Assembly (NCBI GenBank): GCA_030998225.1 | Contig: JAPYXD010000701.1 | Coordinates: forward strand, 12,818,501 to 12,882,500 | Reading direction: 5' to 3' | DNA length: 64,000 nt | DNA from: Diplolepis rosae | Lineage: Eukaryota > Arthropoda > Insecta > Hymenoptera > Diplolepididae | In this document: positions 12,471 to 24,170 of the stretch, one piece after another | Layout: each line of letters begins with the position of its first letter | Position numbering within the stretch: position 1 is the stretch's first letter | Made by a program: the position numbers and the translations under genes | Notes under the pieces: model-generated | What the model saw: the letters and a program-made list of their open reading frames with translations, nothing else | Told to the model about the DNA's origin: nothing | The model's database searches: none

Positions 12471-12971
12471 TTTAGGTCATGGATCAATCGGACCACGTGA
12501 CTAAATTATACAAAACTAAATTCAAATCCAGATCACTACGAACTCAAATTCATCTTAACGTCCAAACAAAAGTATAATTCAAAATTTCAGGAATATACTC
12601 TCAAAATACAAACAACGACCAAATTTTTTGGTCCAAATTTGGTCGTTTTTTGTATTGTATAAATTATCCATTTATTTGTTTATCTAAGATAAATTTTTGA
12701 ATTTAGAAAATATCTTCTTCGAAAATTTGGAAAACATAAGAGAAGAGTAAAGTAAAAATTTTGTAAAGAAAATCGAAATCTTATCGACACTTGGAGTTAA
12801 CTGTAAAATTTTTTCCCAGATTTTCACTCAAACGAAGTTTACAGACGTTCTTTGTCGTTTCCTCTTGTATTTACTGAATTTCCAGGAAGACATTTTGCAA
12901 AATAAAAAAGTTATCTTACACGAAATTTTACAGGAATTTAGTCACGTGATCTGGTTGTTCTATGGCCTTAA
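12471..12971. mobile_element. TTAA-type MITE, CACGTGAC family, in the intron between alternative exons
   Basis: Left end TTTAGGTCATGGATCAATCG, then GACCACGTGACTAAATTATA; right end GTCACGTGATCTGG..CTATGGCC then TTAA. The right half shares CAGACGTTCTTTGTCG and AAAGTTATCTTA with 22878-23639. The left half is interrupted by the repeat at 12505-12660. Confidence 0.82.
12505..12660. repeat. Dispersed repeat copy nested in a TTAA element
   Basis: Contains ATCACTACGAACTCAAATTC, AGTATAATTCAAAATTTCA and a short inverted pair built on CGACCAAATTTNGGTCC. Homologous to 1161-1320 and 51880-52025. It interrupts the left half of the 12471-12971 element. Confidence 0.65.
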
Positions 12972-13214
12972 TATTTCTGTATTTTGAATGTTGTTATAAC
13001 GTGTGGCGAAAGTAGAATTGGTGTTTTAATAGCAGACAAACAATATCTTTCTGCTGCCGATATTTGAGAGAGTTTTTTTGGAAAAGTTATATTTATTTGA
13101 ATATGAAGATCTTACTCTCATTCAGTAAAGCTCTCCCTGCACAGAGAAAAATATTTGTCAAAAATTACCAAACTCTTTGGAAGCGCATGATAAATTCTAA
13201 AGCTAGGTACTTTT

Positions 13215-13430
13215 CTCTAGAAAAAGGAAACATGACCAATCTCGGACTGTGTAAATTGTAATCCATATTTATTACTCTTGATAACGTTTCGATGACTAAA
13301 TATCATCCTCTTCAGATCATCGTACATTAATGACATTAATGACATTTAGTCATCGAAACGTTATCAAGAGTAATAAATATGGATTACAATTTACACAGTC
13401 CGAGGTTGGTCATGTCTCTTTTTTCTAATG
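13215..13430. repeat. Palindrome between the two alternative Rdl exons (PLE terminus remnant)
   Basis: The left arm (about 13215-13303) and right arm (about 13343-13430) are near-perfect reverse complements. Both contain GACCAAYCTCGGACTGTG and TTATTACTCTTGATAACG; the loop between them is about 40 bp. The arms carry ATCGAAACGTTATC, typical of the hammerhead-bearing ends of Penelope-like elements. The simplest reading is a head-to-head remnant of inverted PLE termini with the body deleted. Confidence 0.85.
13284..13314 (-). ncRNA. Hammerhead-like ribozyme core within the inter-exon palindrome
   Basis: On the minus strand it reads CTGAAGAG, helix II GATGA-(TATTTAG)-TCATC, GAAACGTT. The consensus CUGANGA and GAAA are intact. 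TGAT before the core pairs with ATCA after the GUU site. The self-complementary ACGT replaces a closed helix III, as in PLE dimeric hammerheads. Sense orientation relative to Rdl. The palindrome could trap the core in an inactive fold. Confidence 0.6.
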
Positions 13431-14230
13431 AAGAATTTCGTTCGGACGTTAAACCTTTAAAATTTAAATACTTTTTTCTAATAATTCAACACTTATTAGG
13501 ACTTCTATTATAGAATACGCTTCATTCAATTGGTAATTTACTACTGATTCAGATTTAGGGCCAAAACCCATTTTACCGATATTTCTCTTATCAATCGATT
13601 CCGAAAGTATGAAAGTGTTTCTTAGAATATTGTTTTGTGTCCTTCAGTCACTTCTGTTTCTCACCAACATTCAAATCGAGAAATACATACGTATTTGCAA
13701 TTATGTTAAACTTCTCTATGTATTACGCTGTCCGTGTCCTCTCGTTGGGAAGAAGGGTCTTGTTTAGGTAAATTCCGTTGGGAGCAGGATTTCCTCGAGT
13801 GGCACACGTGTAGCTCAAGTGAATGAGAGTAGTTTGAGAGAGTGAGTGAATCGTACTTTCCTGAAGCGCATGTATCACACTCTCATGAATACGTGGTTTG
13901 CAGTGCAATCGTGCGGGAAAGAAGTTGTCATCAGAATATAAAAAGTGAATTGCAAATTTCTTGCATGTGACTAGATTTTAATTTCATTGCAAATTTTTAA
14001 CTATTTCTCAATCAGTATATATGTCTACGTGTTTACGTCCATGTATGTGTAAGAGTGAGTGTTCAAGGAGTTATAGGTTGAGAGTTATAGATATAGTTAG
14101 AGTTCAATCAATAGATAGAAATCGTGAAGAAGGCAAGAATAAGAATGTTTCGTGTATGTGTGCATGTGTCATATCTCTGATGAGGACTTTAAGTTAAAAC
14201 TGAGGAGGATGATGAACGTGGGATATCTAC

Positions 14231-14368
14231 CTGTAGACAGGTGTATGGTTGTCTGTCGTTGCCTGTGCCCGAGTACGCGAAACTGCGGTAGTTCCACCTC
14301 GTTTGAAATGCCGACCGATTGTAGGCCGGAGTTCCATTTGTACCGAATATCGCGCATTGTGTATCCAA
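14231..14368 (-). CDS. Rdl: Rdl alternative exon 6, c-like variant (loop F region)
   Basis: This is the first of two alternative 138-bp cassettes. It begins TT|GGA, so with the upstream T it gives Phe-Gly, then YTMRDIRYKWNSGLQSVGI and SNEVELPQFRVLGHRQR, and ends IHLST plus G. The acceptor is tctttcccggcag and the donor is CTACAG|gtagat. EVELPQFRVLGHRQR matches Drosophila exon 6c; the tail QTTIHLST is more diverged than in the fly (ATEINLTT). The region covers binding loop F, where exon choice is known to change GABA potency in flies. It differs from the other cassette at 12 of 45 complete codons. Because 138 is a multiple of three, skipping or double inclusion would not shift the frame, so exclusivity must come from splicing control. 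A long foldback lies about 0.6 kb upstream at 14992-16259. Confidence 0.94.
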
Positions 14369-14991
14369 CTGCCGGGAAAGAACAAGAACACAAAAATCGA
14401 CGCTCTAATATATGTACAATACATATTAAACACTTAGTGGGGTTCAAATTTTTTACTTTTGGATCAATTACAGTACCTTGATGCGACTTTTGGCCCATTA
14501 AAAAATCATTTTGACACAGAAAAAAGTTTACCATGTTTAACCATGCCATTTTGTTATCTTTATTATCCAAGATCCTTGGTTGGATGAACTGACATTTTTT
14601 TATGAGTCGCTTCAAAATGCTGTCGTGATTTAGAACGAGTACTACTTATAATTACAGTGGGTGATCGAATTATACTCGAACCAAAAAATGTTTAATTCTA
14701 CTAATTTCACGAACTAAACATTTTTTCTTTGAATATAATAATTTGATCACTTACTGTAAGGCGATTGACGATAATTAACACTGATTTCTTAAAAGGGTGA
14801 ATGGGCTTCTGGATAAATGATCAGATGGGGGAAGATAGTGAATAAATGAATGCCAATTATTTGATGGGGACTATTCTACTAATAGGTTTTTTTTAAACAT
14901 CTATCTACTGTAAGAAAGTTTGGGTACATTGAAATTGTTGAACGATAGGCCAGAGTAATTTCACAGTCACGTTGTTTTTCTTTGTTATGGG

Positions 14992-16259
14992 TCAAGATAT
15001 GTGAAACGGGCCACTTGAAAATTCCTTCTCTCGGATTACTAAGATAACTACGTTTTTCGATAGAGTTCCAAGTACTTTTCTACCCCCTAGAATTTTTTTG
15101 CAAAATTCCATTTATTTTGCAAATAATCGTCAATTGAATATTAAAGTAATGAATTTTTTTAATATTCATATCTCATGAAAAAATAAAGATGATTGAGTCA
15201 TTTTTATTTTAAATGAAGCTGAAAACTTTAAATTTTTCATTTAAATTATTAGGGATGTTGTGAAAATTTAATTTCTTTAAGTTGGAAATTTTTTTTTTAA
15301 CAGTTGCAAATAAAACCGTGTTTTCGGTTTCATGCAGAAATGAGATTGAACTCTCTTCACGCGTAAAATGTCATCGAGGAAATTTAAAAAAAAAATTCAG
15401 TAACCTTTTTTATTAAGGAATTTATTAGTGTTTTTCTGATCACGCGCGGCCTCATAATGACAATATCAGAACCTTTTGCATTTATTGTTCAATGTAACAA
15501 TATTTCAAACTTATACAAAGCCTTTAATAATTTCAAATATTAAATATTACTGTTTCTTCTGAACTAAAAAATATTTTGCATAACAATTCTTTTTTTCCTT
15601 TGGTATGAATGCATAGAATTAACGAGTCTTAGGTATAGTTTTACAATTTTGATGCTGGGATTGATACAAGTTTTCATGAGCTCGATATTCTTCACTTGTA
15701 CAAAAATCGAAACTTACATTTTTAAAACAATTAACTGCCCAATTAAACAAACGTTTAGAAGATGTCATATGATTTTTACTATTTGTCTGTTACATAGAAA
15801 CAAAATATTTGTAAGTAAGTGAAACAGTGGGTCATCAGAACTTTCCTTTCATTACAAATCACTTTGAAATCATTCTTTTGGTAAGAAATATTATCATTCT
15901 GATCCTCATATTCCTAGGAAACCAAGAATACGGTTTTATTTGCAATTGTTAAAAAAAAATTTGTATGACTTAAAGAAATTAAATTTTTACTACATCCTCA
16001 GTAATTTAAATAAAAAATATAAAATTTTCAGCTTCATTTGAAAGAAAAATGACTGCATTATCTTTACTTCTTGACAAGATATGAATATTAAAAAAATTAA
16101 ATACGTTAATATTCAATTGACGAATATTTTCAAAATAAATGGAATTTTGCAAAACATATTCTAGGGGGTAAAAAAGTACTTGGACTTCTATCGAAAAACG
16201 TAGTTATTTTAGTAATCCGTGAGAAGGAATTTTTAAGTGGCCAGTTTCACTTATTTTGA
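14992..16259. repeat. Large foldback beside the Rdl c-like exon, arms of about 330 bp
   Basis: The left arm (14992-15330) and right arm (15925-16259) mirror each other. Shared landmarks are GTGAAACGGGCCACTTGAAA, AAAAACGTAGTTATCTTAGT, AAGTACTTTTCTACCCCCTA and CAATTGAATATTAA. The loop of about 600 bp has no coding sequence. Probably a DNA transposon derivative; target duplication unclear. Confidence 0.82.
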
Positions 16260-17606
16260 TTCTTATACAAAATTGAGAAGTATCGAATTTTCATGCAATT
16301 CAATTTATTGCGGAATAAATATTACTCTTTGGGTAAACTGGAAAGATGGCTTTAAGAGGTTTAAGTTGAAAGATCGATTGGATATCAGGCACGTCATGGC
16401 GACTCCGCCTTTTGCTGACAACAATAATTTCCCTATCAATATTTTTTTTACTCTAGCCTGTCGTGCATCTCACGAAAACATTCCTTCGTGCAGCCAAATT
16501 GGAGCTTACAATAGTTGTACTGCATTCCGTGCATCGAAACGGCATTCGACTGTGCACTCGCATATTCAACATTACTTAGATTTCTGACTTAAGTAATTCA
16601 TGGCATTTGAGATTATTAAGTGCTCTACTTTCCCAAATCAAGATAAGTGTTGAGAACGCTTTAAGTTTGCACGTCGTCTTCTAACCATGACCTTCATCTT
16701 AAAAGAACAGTCGCTCTTATCGTAACTGCTCGTGACGATCGCACCCGGGGAGCGAATTAACATCTTATACCACTAAAGCTTTAAGGCTCTATGTTTAAAA
16801 AGTACCCAGTCTAATCCCTTTAAAGAAAGACATTCTTTTAGAACAAAGTGTAAAAATTTTTTCTCGAATTTTAATGCTGAGTACATGACTAAAATTTATC
16901 ATGACTACATTTTTTACGCTTATCATATGCTTGAAGTCAGTTATTATAGCCGAATTTAATTATAAAATAGGCGCGACTCTTAATCACCTTCATTACTTTT
17001 GAAGAATTGGAGAAATAATTAATGTTTAGACTCTACTTGAGCATAAATCATAAAGCTCTTATTTTTCTGAATTCAAAAAGGTACTTCTTCAATAATGTCA
17101 CAGATTGGAAAATTTGCCTTGTTGGAACCTTACTTTTTGTAAGGACCTATTCCAAGGCTTGCATTCAGTGAAATGCACTGAAAATAATGCTTGTGAATAG
17201 CAGTGAGCACTTTGGTGTGATGTATTTCACGTCGCTCTGAATTTTACCTGCTGCTTTTCGCACTGCAGTCTATGGTGACGTATATAAGATGCGCCAAACG
17301 TATAAGATATCTTGAGTTCAGCTATATCTGCTCCAAGCATATCTTTATGTTTATTATGCACGTGACTGCCTTAAGCCAGGAAAGAATAACTTTTCGTTTT
17401 TCTTCGATGTACATTGTGCTAGGTCGAATGTCGTTTTTTATCACGTTTTCAGTTCTTATTGCAGCTCAATATCTTATGTAAATATTGATCAAGTAAGCAA
17501 ATTTAAAGAAATATAATCACTAAAAAACAGCTTCCCTGATTCATTAATTTAACATCATCAAGATGATTCTTATTCGTATAGAAAATATGGTACGAGTTAC
17601 GACGAG
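16260..17606. other. Intronic stretch without recognised elements
   Basis: Rdl intron. Around 16370-16760 the composition is less AT-rich and non-repetitive. A 116-codon plus-strand frame at 16237-16587 runs out of the preceding foldback arm and resembles no known protein. I see nothing else. Confidence 0.4.
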
Positions 17607-17960
17607 TAGACTCAGAAAAAAGATTTGATTGAATCAAAGAAAATTATTTGTTTGAAAGATTTTCTTTGATTTAAAAAATTATTTATTTGAATTAAATAAA
17701 ATTTTCTTTATCCAAACAAAGTATCTTTGAACCAAATAAACATTTATTCAAATCAAATAAATATCTGCCTTGAATCAAACATTATATCTTTGACCATTTA
17801 TATCAATGCATTAATTTCTTTGTTTTGAAGAAAAATTAAAAAGATATTTTGTTTTAATTAAACGAATGTTATTTAATTCAAATAAATCTTTTGTTCAGAT
17901 GAAAAAAAGCCTTTCAAACAAATTATTTTCATTCATTCAATCAAATCTTTTTTCTCACTA
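17607..17960. mobile_element. MITE with TTGAATCAAAGAAA interior motif
   Basis: The ends are CTCAGAAAAAAGATTTGATT and, inverted, GTGAGAAAAAAGATTTGATT; arms match for about 50 bp (AATTATTTGTTTGAAAG). The interior is a series of TTTGAATCAAATAAA-like units in both orientations. Confidence 0.78.
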
Positions 17961-20339
17961 ATATAATGCTGGTTACTATCTGCAAGGTACCTAGTGCTAT
18001 ATTTTCCATTATTGATAATTGCGCTACGAATAAGAATCATGCTGATTGTTTCCAAAACTGTATTTTTCTCTCTGTTCAATAACATGAAAACCCCTTTAAC
18101 TTGAGAGAAATTGATCATTATTTGAAACACTTTAAGTGGAAGCTTGACAAATAGAATAGAAAAACTGTTTTTCCAGTATAGGTTAATGTTTTGTTTCGTT
18201 GTTCTATTGATCGGAGGGTAGAGACAAAGAAAAGCTCCACAGTTAAAAGAAAATACCGAAAGGTCAATATACTATCAAAACACAAACTGACATTTGAATT
18301 TCACGTTTGTACGTCTCTGTGCCAGCTGTCTTCCTTTGTTGTAAATCAGTTGTAGGTTTATTTCTGTTTCAGCGTCATTAAATGGACGGTAAAATCAGCT
18401 TCAGTGAAATGCTCCATTTTTTCCAGAAACGACATGAACGAGAACAACGTGACATACGAACGTAATATTCAGTGAAAAAAAAAAACATAATAAACATGTA
18501 GGTGTAAAAGAGCAAAAGATACTAGGAGAAAATAAGGATTATGAGAGTAGTACGTATCGTGCAGGCGTGCGGTAATAAAAATTTAAGTAATGCGGATAAA
18601 CTATCCAAAAATCTATTGGCCTAGGGTTTATTAATTTTCATAAAATGCATGTCATTAAATATAATCTCTACATCTACAAAATAATATGCGGCAACATGCT
18701 ACAAAACCGATTATGAAAAAATAGTTATTTTCAGAAAATTTTACCCAGATAGTTACAAAATGTTTACTTTGCGTGAGAATACATGAGAACAGGAGTGAAA
18801 AAGAAAAGGTTGAGTTTTAACCTTGTTGAACGTTGATTAAACCCATAAAGCGAAAGAAACGGCCTCGCGTGACAACTAAATATTATTTTTATCAAAAGAA
18901 ATAGCAGAATGTTTTTCATCGAAAGACAAGCATTGTTAATCATTGTTCACGGGCAGTATAACAAATTACTTTTTCGAATTCAGTCCGCTTTATGAATACT
19001 TGCTATTGGCGTAATAGATAATGTGATTAAGACACTGTTCTCCTGGAAGTGAACTTGATAGATTCATCAGAAATTGACTGATGAAGCAAGAAGGTTACTT
19101 GTTACAATGGTTTGAAGTCCCAAGACAGTATGCAAACTAATACTAATCTGTAGGGTTTGATTTTCTTTTTGTTTTATAAGAATTTATAGTTTTGGTTGTA
19201 GATGAGAAATGCTTTTCATCGGATTCACTTCAATGTAGCAGGATTACTTAAGGCAAGAATGCCTCGTGGCATATTTCCTTTTTATGCTCCAGGTAGAGAT
19301 TAAAGAACGTTTTGAGTGGGATTATAAGTTCTCCTCTGTGCTTTTTCATACGTGATAAGAGAATGAGTAACTACCCAGATATCATGAGAATCAAAAGGCT
19401 GGTTTTAAAACGCTTTCGAGTATTTTACGAACCTTTATTCGTCTTTGAGACGTTTAAAACTTTCTTTTATATTTCTTGACCTCATGAGGGGTCTTTGTAC
19501 TCGGATTTTAATGAGAAATGTCAGTTATAAAAAATTTAACTTTAGTTTAAATTATGTGCATCACGAGAAAATTACTCGAAGTTATAATAACATTGTTACT
19601 GAATAATTATAAAATATTGCTTTCTGAGAAAATGTATATCTTTTCTGTTAAACGATTCAATAAACAGAATTACAAACTTCTGTTTTAATTAGTTTTTGCA
19701 TGAAAGTCTACTGAGTTATAAATCCTTCTTCGTTTTACTTGAAGTAATCTCAAGATATATTATTGTAGCTATTTTCTTCATTGAAGCTTTTATTCCTGTT
19801 TACTTTGTTTATTTATTGAAAGATAATAACCGTATTATTATGGAATCCACAGCATTTCTCTTTTATGTTAAAAAAAGCAGTTTGTTCGGATCAAATAAAG
19901 TTATGAGGCCAAAGATAAGTTTCTAATTTGTTCTTATTTACTGGATTTGAATAAACATAATTTATAAATGATTGGGAAGAAATATTTTTTGTTTAAAAAT
20001 GTATTTTTCTGTTCTGTTTGTCGTGTGGGGTAATGTTTGCAGTGTCGCTTTTCCCCCTTGAAAAAAATAGATATATGTATATTATATCTAAGAAATAACT
20101 TTTCGAAAATTAATAAAAATCATTCATGTAAATGATCAGGTTCTTTAATTCTCTTATAATATTTTCACGGATACTTGAAATTAGATGAATTGAAACACGT
20201 CTGACTATAATATGCCCTTACTACTTAATTGTATATGAGAATTAAAACGAAATCTATTTTATTCTGTTAGTATTTATGCTTGAATACTTATCTATGGTTG
20301 CATTAATTGAATAAAACTTTACAAGGATATATTTCTGTA
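17961..20339. other. Intronic stretch, no clear features
   Basis: Rdl intron DNA. No exon, terminal repeat or RNA gene recognised; short frames only. Confidence 0.45.
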
Positions 20340-20995
20340 GTTGTCAATCAATTAAAATTTTTAATTTCTTTAACAACATATTTCAGTAAAAAATTAATCT
20401 CTCAAACAATATAAAATTTGAGTATAAAATTTTAAAACAAATAATAGATAATTATGGAAGTAAACGGTTTTCTTGAGTAAAACTTTTTTGCTAATAAGAT
20501 GGAAATTGAATTTAAACTTATTTGAACATGTCTGGACGTATTCTGTTCGTACTACTTAAGGCTACTTGAGAATCTGAATTCCATAATAAATTGAATGAAG
20601 CTATATTATCTTTATATTATTTTGTCTTAATATAATTATTTGCAATTAATAAAAATTTTTAATTGGTGCCTCGCATAAAATATATTTGCCGCCGTTAAAG
20701 GATTCATTAAAATTTTTTCAGCATCTTGTTTTAATTAATAATTTTTTTTTTAGTTTACGTAAATTATAGAAATGAATAATTTTCACAGATAAAAAATGAC
20801 TAATCACGCAAATAAACGTTCAATTTTCAAGTAAAACTTGTTTTGATGGGATGGAAATTAAATAAATTTATATGAGTCTGGCCATACTTTATCTTTACTA
20901 CTTAAGAGTCTGAATTTTGTAATAGGGTGAATAAAATTATACTATTTTAATAGTATTTCTTGCTAATTAATCATCGATACTTCCGTTAAATCAAA
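20340..20995. repeat. Diverged direct duplication of about 350 bp
   Basis: Unit 1 (about 20340-20645) and unit 2 (about 20650-20995) share in order ATTAAAATTTTTAATT-like sequence, AGTAAAACTT..TTGNTRRNANGATGGAAATT, GTCTGG, ACTACTTAAG and GAATCTGAATT. Divergence suggests an old tandem duplication. Confidence 0.55.
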
Positions 20996-22877
20996 TGGAT
21001 AATATTCTAGAAAAAGAATTGTGATTTAATTTATATTATGTACATACATAACTTAGATCAATAATTATCTTGATGTAAACTTTAGAAGATTTAGCGGCAA
21101 AGGAATGTTAGATTTTTTTTAATACCGAAATATTTGAAGCGTGCATACTGAAATCGAACATGCATCAGCTTGCGCACTTAAACTTTTTGTTGCTAAATCT
21201 CCTGAAGTTCACATTAAAATAATAATAATGCCGTTATCTCAAAGTCATCAGTGTAACCAAAAATTAGGATCTGACATATTAATACGTATAAATTAGATTG
21301 ATTTATCATCTGAAAATTGTTGATTCGCGGTCTTCGTTTGAATTCAGTTCAATAAATATCACTACAAATCTTAATTTCAAATTAACTTTAGCAAATAGTA
21401 TTCATGATTTTCGAATGTATTTTTATTACTGATTTTATATTTTTTTTCTGTGCAAGGTTTAAAACTAGACGAGGACTGGTTCTACATTCGATATGGTAAT
21501 TCGAGTGACGTGTACAAAAATCTGATTGGTAAATGCAAGCGAGTTCAGATTAGTAATGAAATTACGTGGCATGCTTATCGGAAGTTCTGTATGGCTTATA
21601 AGGTGGCCGAATGCGCAACTCAATTCGCGTAATTACCCGCGGAAAGTACATATGTATATATATATTTATGCAGAGTGGTCGGATTTTAAACGACTCAGTG
21701 TCGTGTACAGCAGTGTAAAGAAACACCGACGTTCTGTTTCTTGTGAGCTGCATCGCGAGATTTAAAACCTTTCTATCGCGCATGATACGTCCGCCTTAAT
21801 GAGCACCAGTCATGCACGCATACATGTACTTTCGCCAATCTTCCCAACTACTTTTCTCTTTCCCGGAAGTTCACTTTCGAGAGCGCCTCCAGCATGTATT
21901 CTCGCGCAAAGCAAACCGCATAATAACTGCACGTCGTGCGGGAGAATATCGCGGAAATCACGGCATTTATGAATATCACGAGGAAGCGCCATTTCTTTCT
22001 CTTGATGCCCTTAATGCCGGTGCTCAGTAATCACGAGTGCGTGTATGGGAATTCCGAGATACTATGCAAATAAATATTAATTATCCGGTTAACTAAAGTA
22101 AAATGGGGTGTAAAAGATTCGAAAAGCTAGATTATTCTTTACTCATGTGAAAACATTTTCCTCCTTTTTGACGCGAGTTCTTGAATAGTCTCTCAATCCT
22201 TGTTACATTCATTTTACTAATGTAAAATTTTAAGGAAAATGAGAGCATTTTTACACCTCGCGTATTTTTGCGTTATTTATGTATATCACCTCCTTGCACA
22301 TTCTTAATTAAAATTCAACAGTTTGGTTTTGAAATATTCAAGAGGCGATAAGAATGTTTTTTTTACTCAAAGCAATTTTACCGCAGGAAATCTATCCAAG
22401 GTTTTTTAGATGGAACCTAAATAATTTTCATTTATCATTACTGAGTTATTACTACAAATAAAATTTAGTAAAGAATTTCATTCTGGTTAGACTTCAAATA
22501 AGAATTCCAATTCGCGCCGGAGTCTTGTTAAATTATATAAAATTACACTGTTTGAGTTAAAATTTTGGTAATTTTGAATTTGAAAAATTTTAGCGCGTTA
22601 AATTTTCAAAAATACTACAAACAAAATAACATATCGTTGTCATTTTTAGAGGATTTGATTCAAATAGGTTTTGAAGTTAATTTTACTAGTATTCCGAGTT
22701 TTTTTCTTTGTATAAATAAAAAATTTTTCAGAAAGTATGCATTTGATTCTAAAAAATATATTGTATCTATAAAATTTCAGTAAGAATGATATTAAAATGC
22801 TTTTAGTTTGCAGTTTTTTTGCAGGGTTATTCATTTCAAACCTGTTCAAAAACTCGAACATGTTTTTGTTTCGGTAC
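20996..22877. other. Intronic stretch with a less AT-rich block at 21450-22060
   Basis: Rdl intron. The block 21450-22060 is more balanced in composition with overlapping short frames on both strands, none recognisable. It could be a conserved noncoding or regulatory region. No repeats were seen. Confidence 0.35.
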
Positions 22878-23096
22878 TTAAGGCCATGTATCAATCGGAC
22901 CACGTGACTAAATTATACATTAATTCGTTCATGTAAGATAACTTTTTTAATTTACAAAACATCTTTTTAAAAATTAAGAAGACTTAATGAAAGACAATAA
23001 AGCACGTCTGTTAACTTCTTTTTAGTAAAAATTTCAAAAATGTATTTATTTATTATTATTTATTATTTATTTACTAATTTTTCCAAATTATTTGAG

Positions 23097-23448
23097 TTCC
23101 TTTTTTCATAGAAAATTTTTTCAAAATATATATCGAAAATTCGATATAGTCTTAAAGGACGATAATTCTAGATCACAGCTTGATAAGGTCGATATGGTAA
23201 AGATCCGTTATCATGCTGAGTGATACATTCTTCTAATTATCGACATAATCGACTGAAATGATTTGGAAAAATTAGTAAATAGTTCATGATATATCCGTAT
23301 CCAAATAGGCGTAAATAGATTCTGTGAGAGAAGTTATGTGGAACCTCCGTAGCTCAGAGGATAGAGCATTCGACGGGCAGTCGAAAGGTCCTGGACTCGA
23401 TATCCAACGGAGTGGAAGCGTTCCTTTTTTCATAGAAAAATTTTTCAA
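23097..23448. mobile_element. Inserted segment with 28-bp direct repeats and a tRNA-like end
   Basis: TTCCTTTTTTCATAGAAAA followed by TTTTTCAA occurs at 23097-23124 and 23421-23448, differing by one base. These repeats look like a long target duplication. The segment between carries CGAAAATTCGATATAG near its left end and a tRNA-like sequence at its right end. The tRNA-like part is downstream rather than at the head, which is unusual for a SINE. Confidence 0.55.
23343..23414 (+). tRNA. tRNA-like sequence, probably a pseudogene or SINE-derived
   Basis: Contains a good A box (TAGCTCAGAGGAT) and B box (GGACTCGATATCC). D stem GCTC/GAGC is intact, as is a 5-bp anticodon stem TTCGA/TCGAA; the T stem has one mismatch and the acceptor stem two. 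The anticodon loop CGGGCAG lacks U33 and would give GGC (Ala), which eukaryotes do not normally use. So not a normal functional tRNA gene. Confidence 0.65.
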
Positions 23449-24170
23449 TTTATTTATTATTTATTACAGTTGACTGTAAACATTTTTGCAAAATTTTCAC
23501 TCAAAAGCAGTTAACAGACGTTCTTTATCGCCTTCTGTTGTAATTTCTAAATTTTCAAATAAATATTTCATGAAAAAAAAAAGTTATCTTAACTTTCACA
23601 GAAATTTGGTTACGTGGTCTGGTTGATCCATGGCCTTAATGTTACCCGCTTCATGAGTGATAATAGTTTTAACTCTGAAAAAGTAAAATTGTTTGACTTT
23701 TATGAATTTCGAAGAAAAAAAATCTTTCTAAGTTACACAGCTTTGTCGAAAATAAATGAAATGCTGATTCCTAAATAAATAATGAAACGCTCTATAGTTA
23801 AAAATACTAGCAGATTAAATTACATTTGTAATTCCGTTCCTATCCTGAGCGAGTCTTTTAATTTTGCAGTATTCGCTATAGCCTACGTCATCTATAATTT
23901 GTTTCACCTATTTTAATCTTTGTCTCCATTTCCTTTCGCGTCCCTCTACTGTAACTTCTAGAATTGTTCCTGCCAGTTCCTCATGTCTAAGTGTGTATCC
24001 TCTCAATCTGCCGCGGCGTCTGTTTATACTAGCGTATAAGCTTCTCTTTTCTTTCACTAACTTTAAAACCTCCTTATTTGTCATCTTATCCACGCAACTT
24101 ATTTTTAATAGTTTCCTAACTTATGAAAATTCTAAATTGTCGATTTTCTAGTATTTTTAAATTAAAATAT

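Larger units (their letters stand above)
12174..14230 (-). other. Rdl: Rdl intron between the two mutually exclusive exons
   Basis: This 2057-bp intron holds a TTAA-flanked element (12471-12971) and a palindrome with arms of about 88 bp (13215-13430) that contains a hammerhead-like core. The part next to the exon at 14231 (about 13700-14230) is less AT-rich than average and may hold splicing signals. No other coding exon is recognisable. Confidence 0.8.
22878..23639. mobile_element. TTAA-type MITE, CACGTGAC family, with a nested insertion
   Basis: Perfect TTAA on both sides; ends GGCCATGTATCAATCGGACC and, inverted, GGCCATGGATCAACCAGACC; both then read CACGTGACTAAAT or its near match. The arms share AAGATAACTTTTTTAATTT-like sequence. 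A segment of about 324 bp bounded by 28-bp direct repeats (23097 and 23421) is inserted in it. Confidence 0.88.

Noticed and set aside
12047..12496. 149-codon minus-strand frame overlapping the d-like exon
   Set aside because: It is in a different frame from the Rdl exon (which reads [11 protein letters not shown]) and has no recognisable family.
14152..14481. 109-codon plus-strand frame over the c-like exon
   Set aside because: Antisense shadow of the Rdl exon; length is due to codon bias of the real exon.
16237..16587. 116-codon plus-strand frame
   Set aside because: Starts in the arm of a foldback element, no family resemblance; probably chance.
23343..23414. Functional tRNA-Ala gene
   Set aside because: No U33, unusual GGC anticodon and acceptor mismatches; kept only as tRNA-like.
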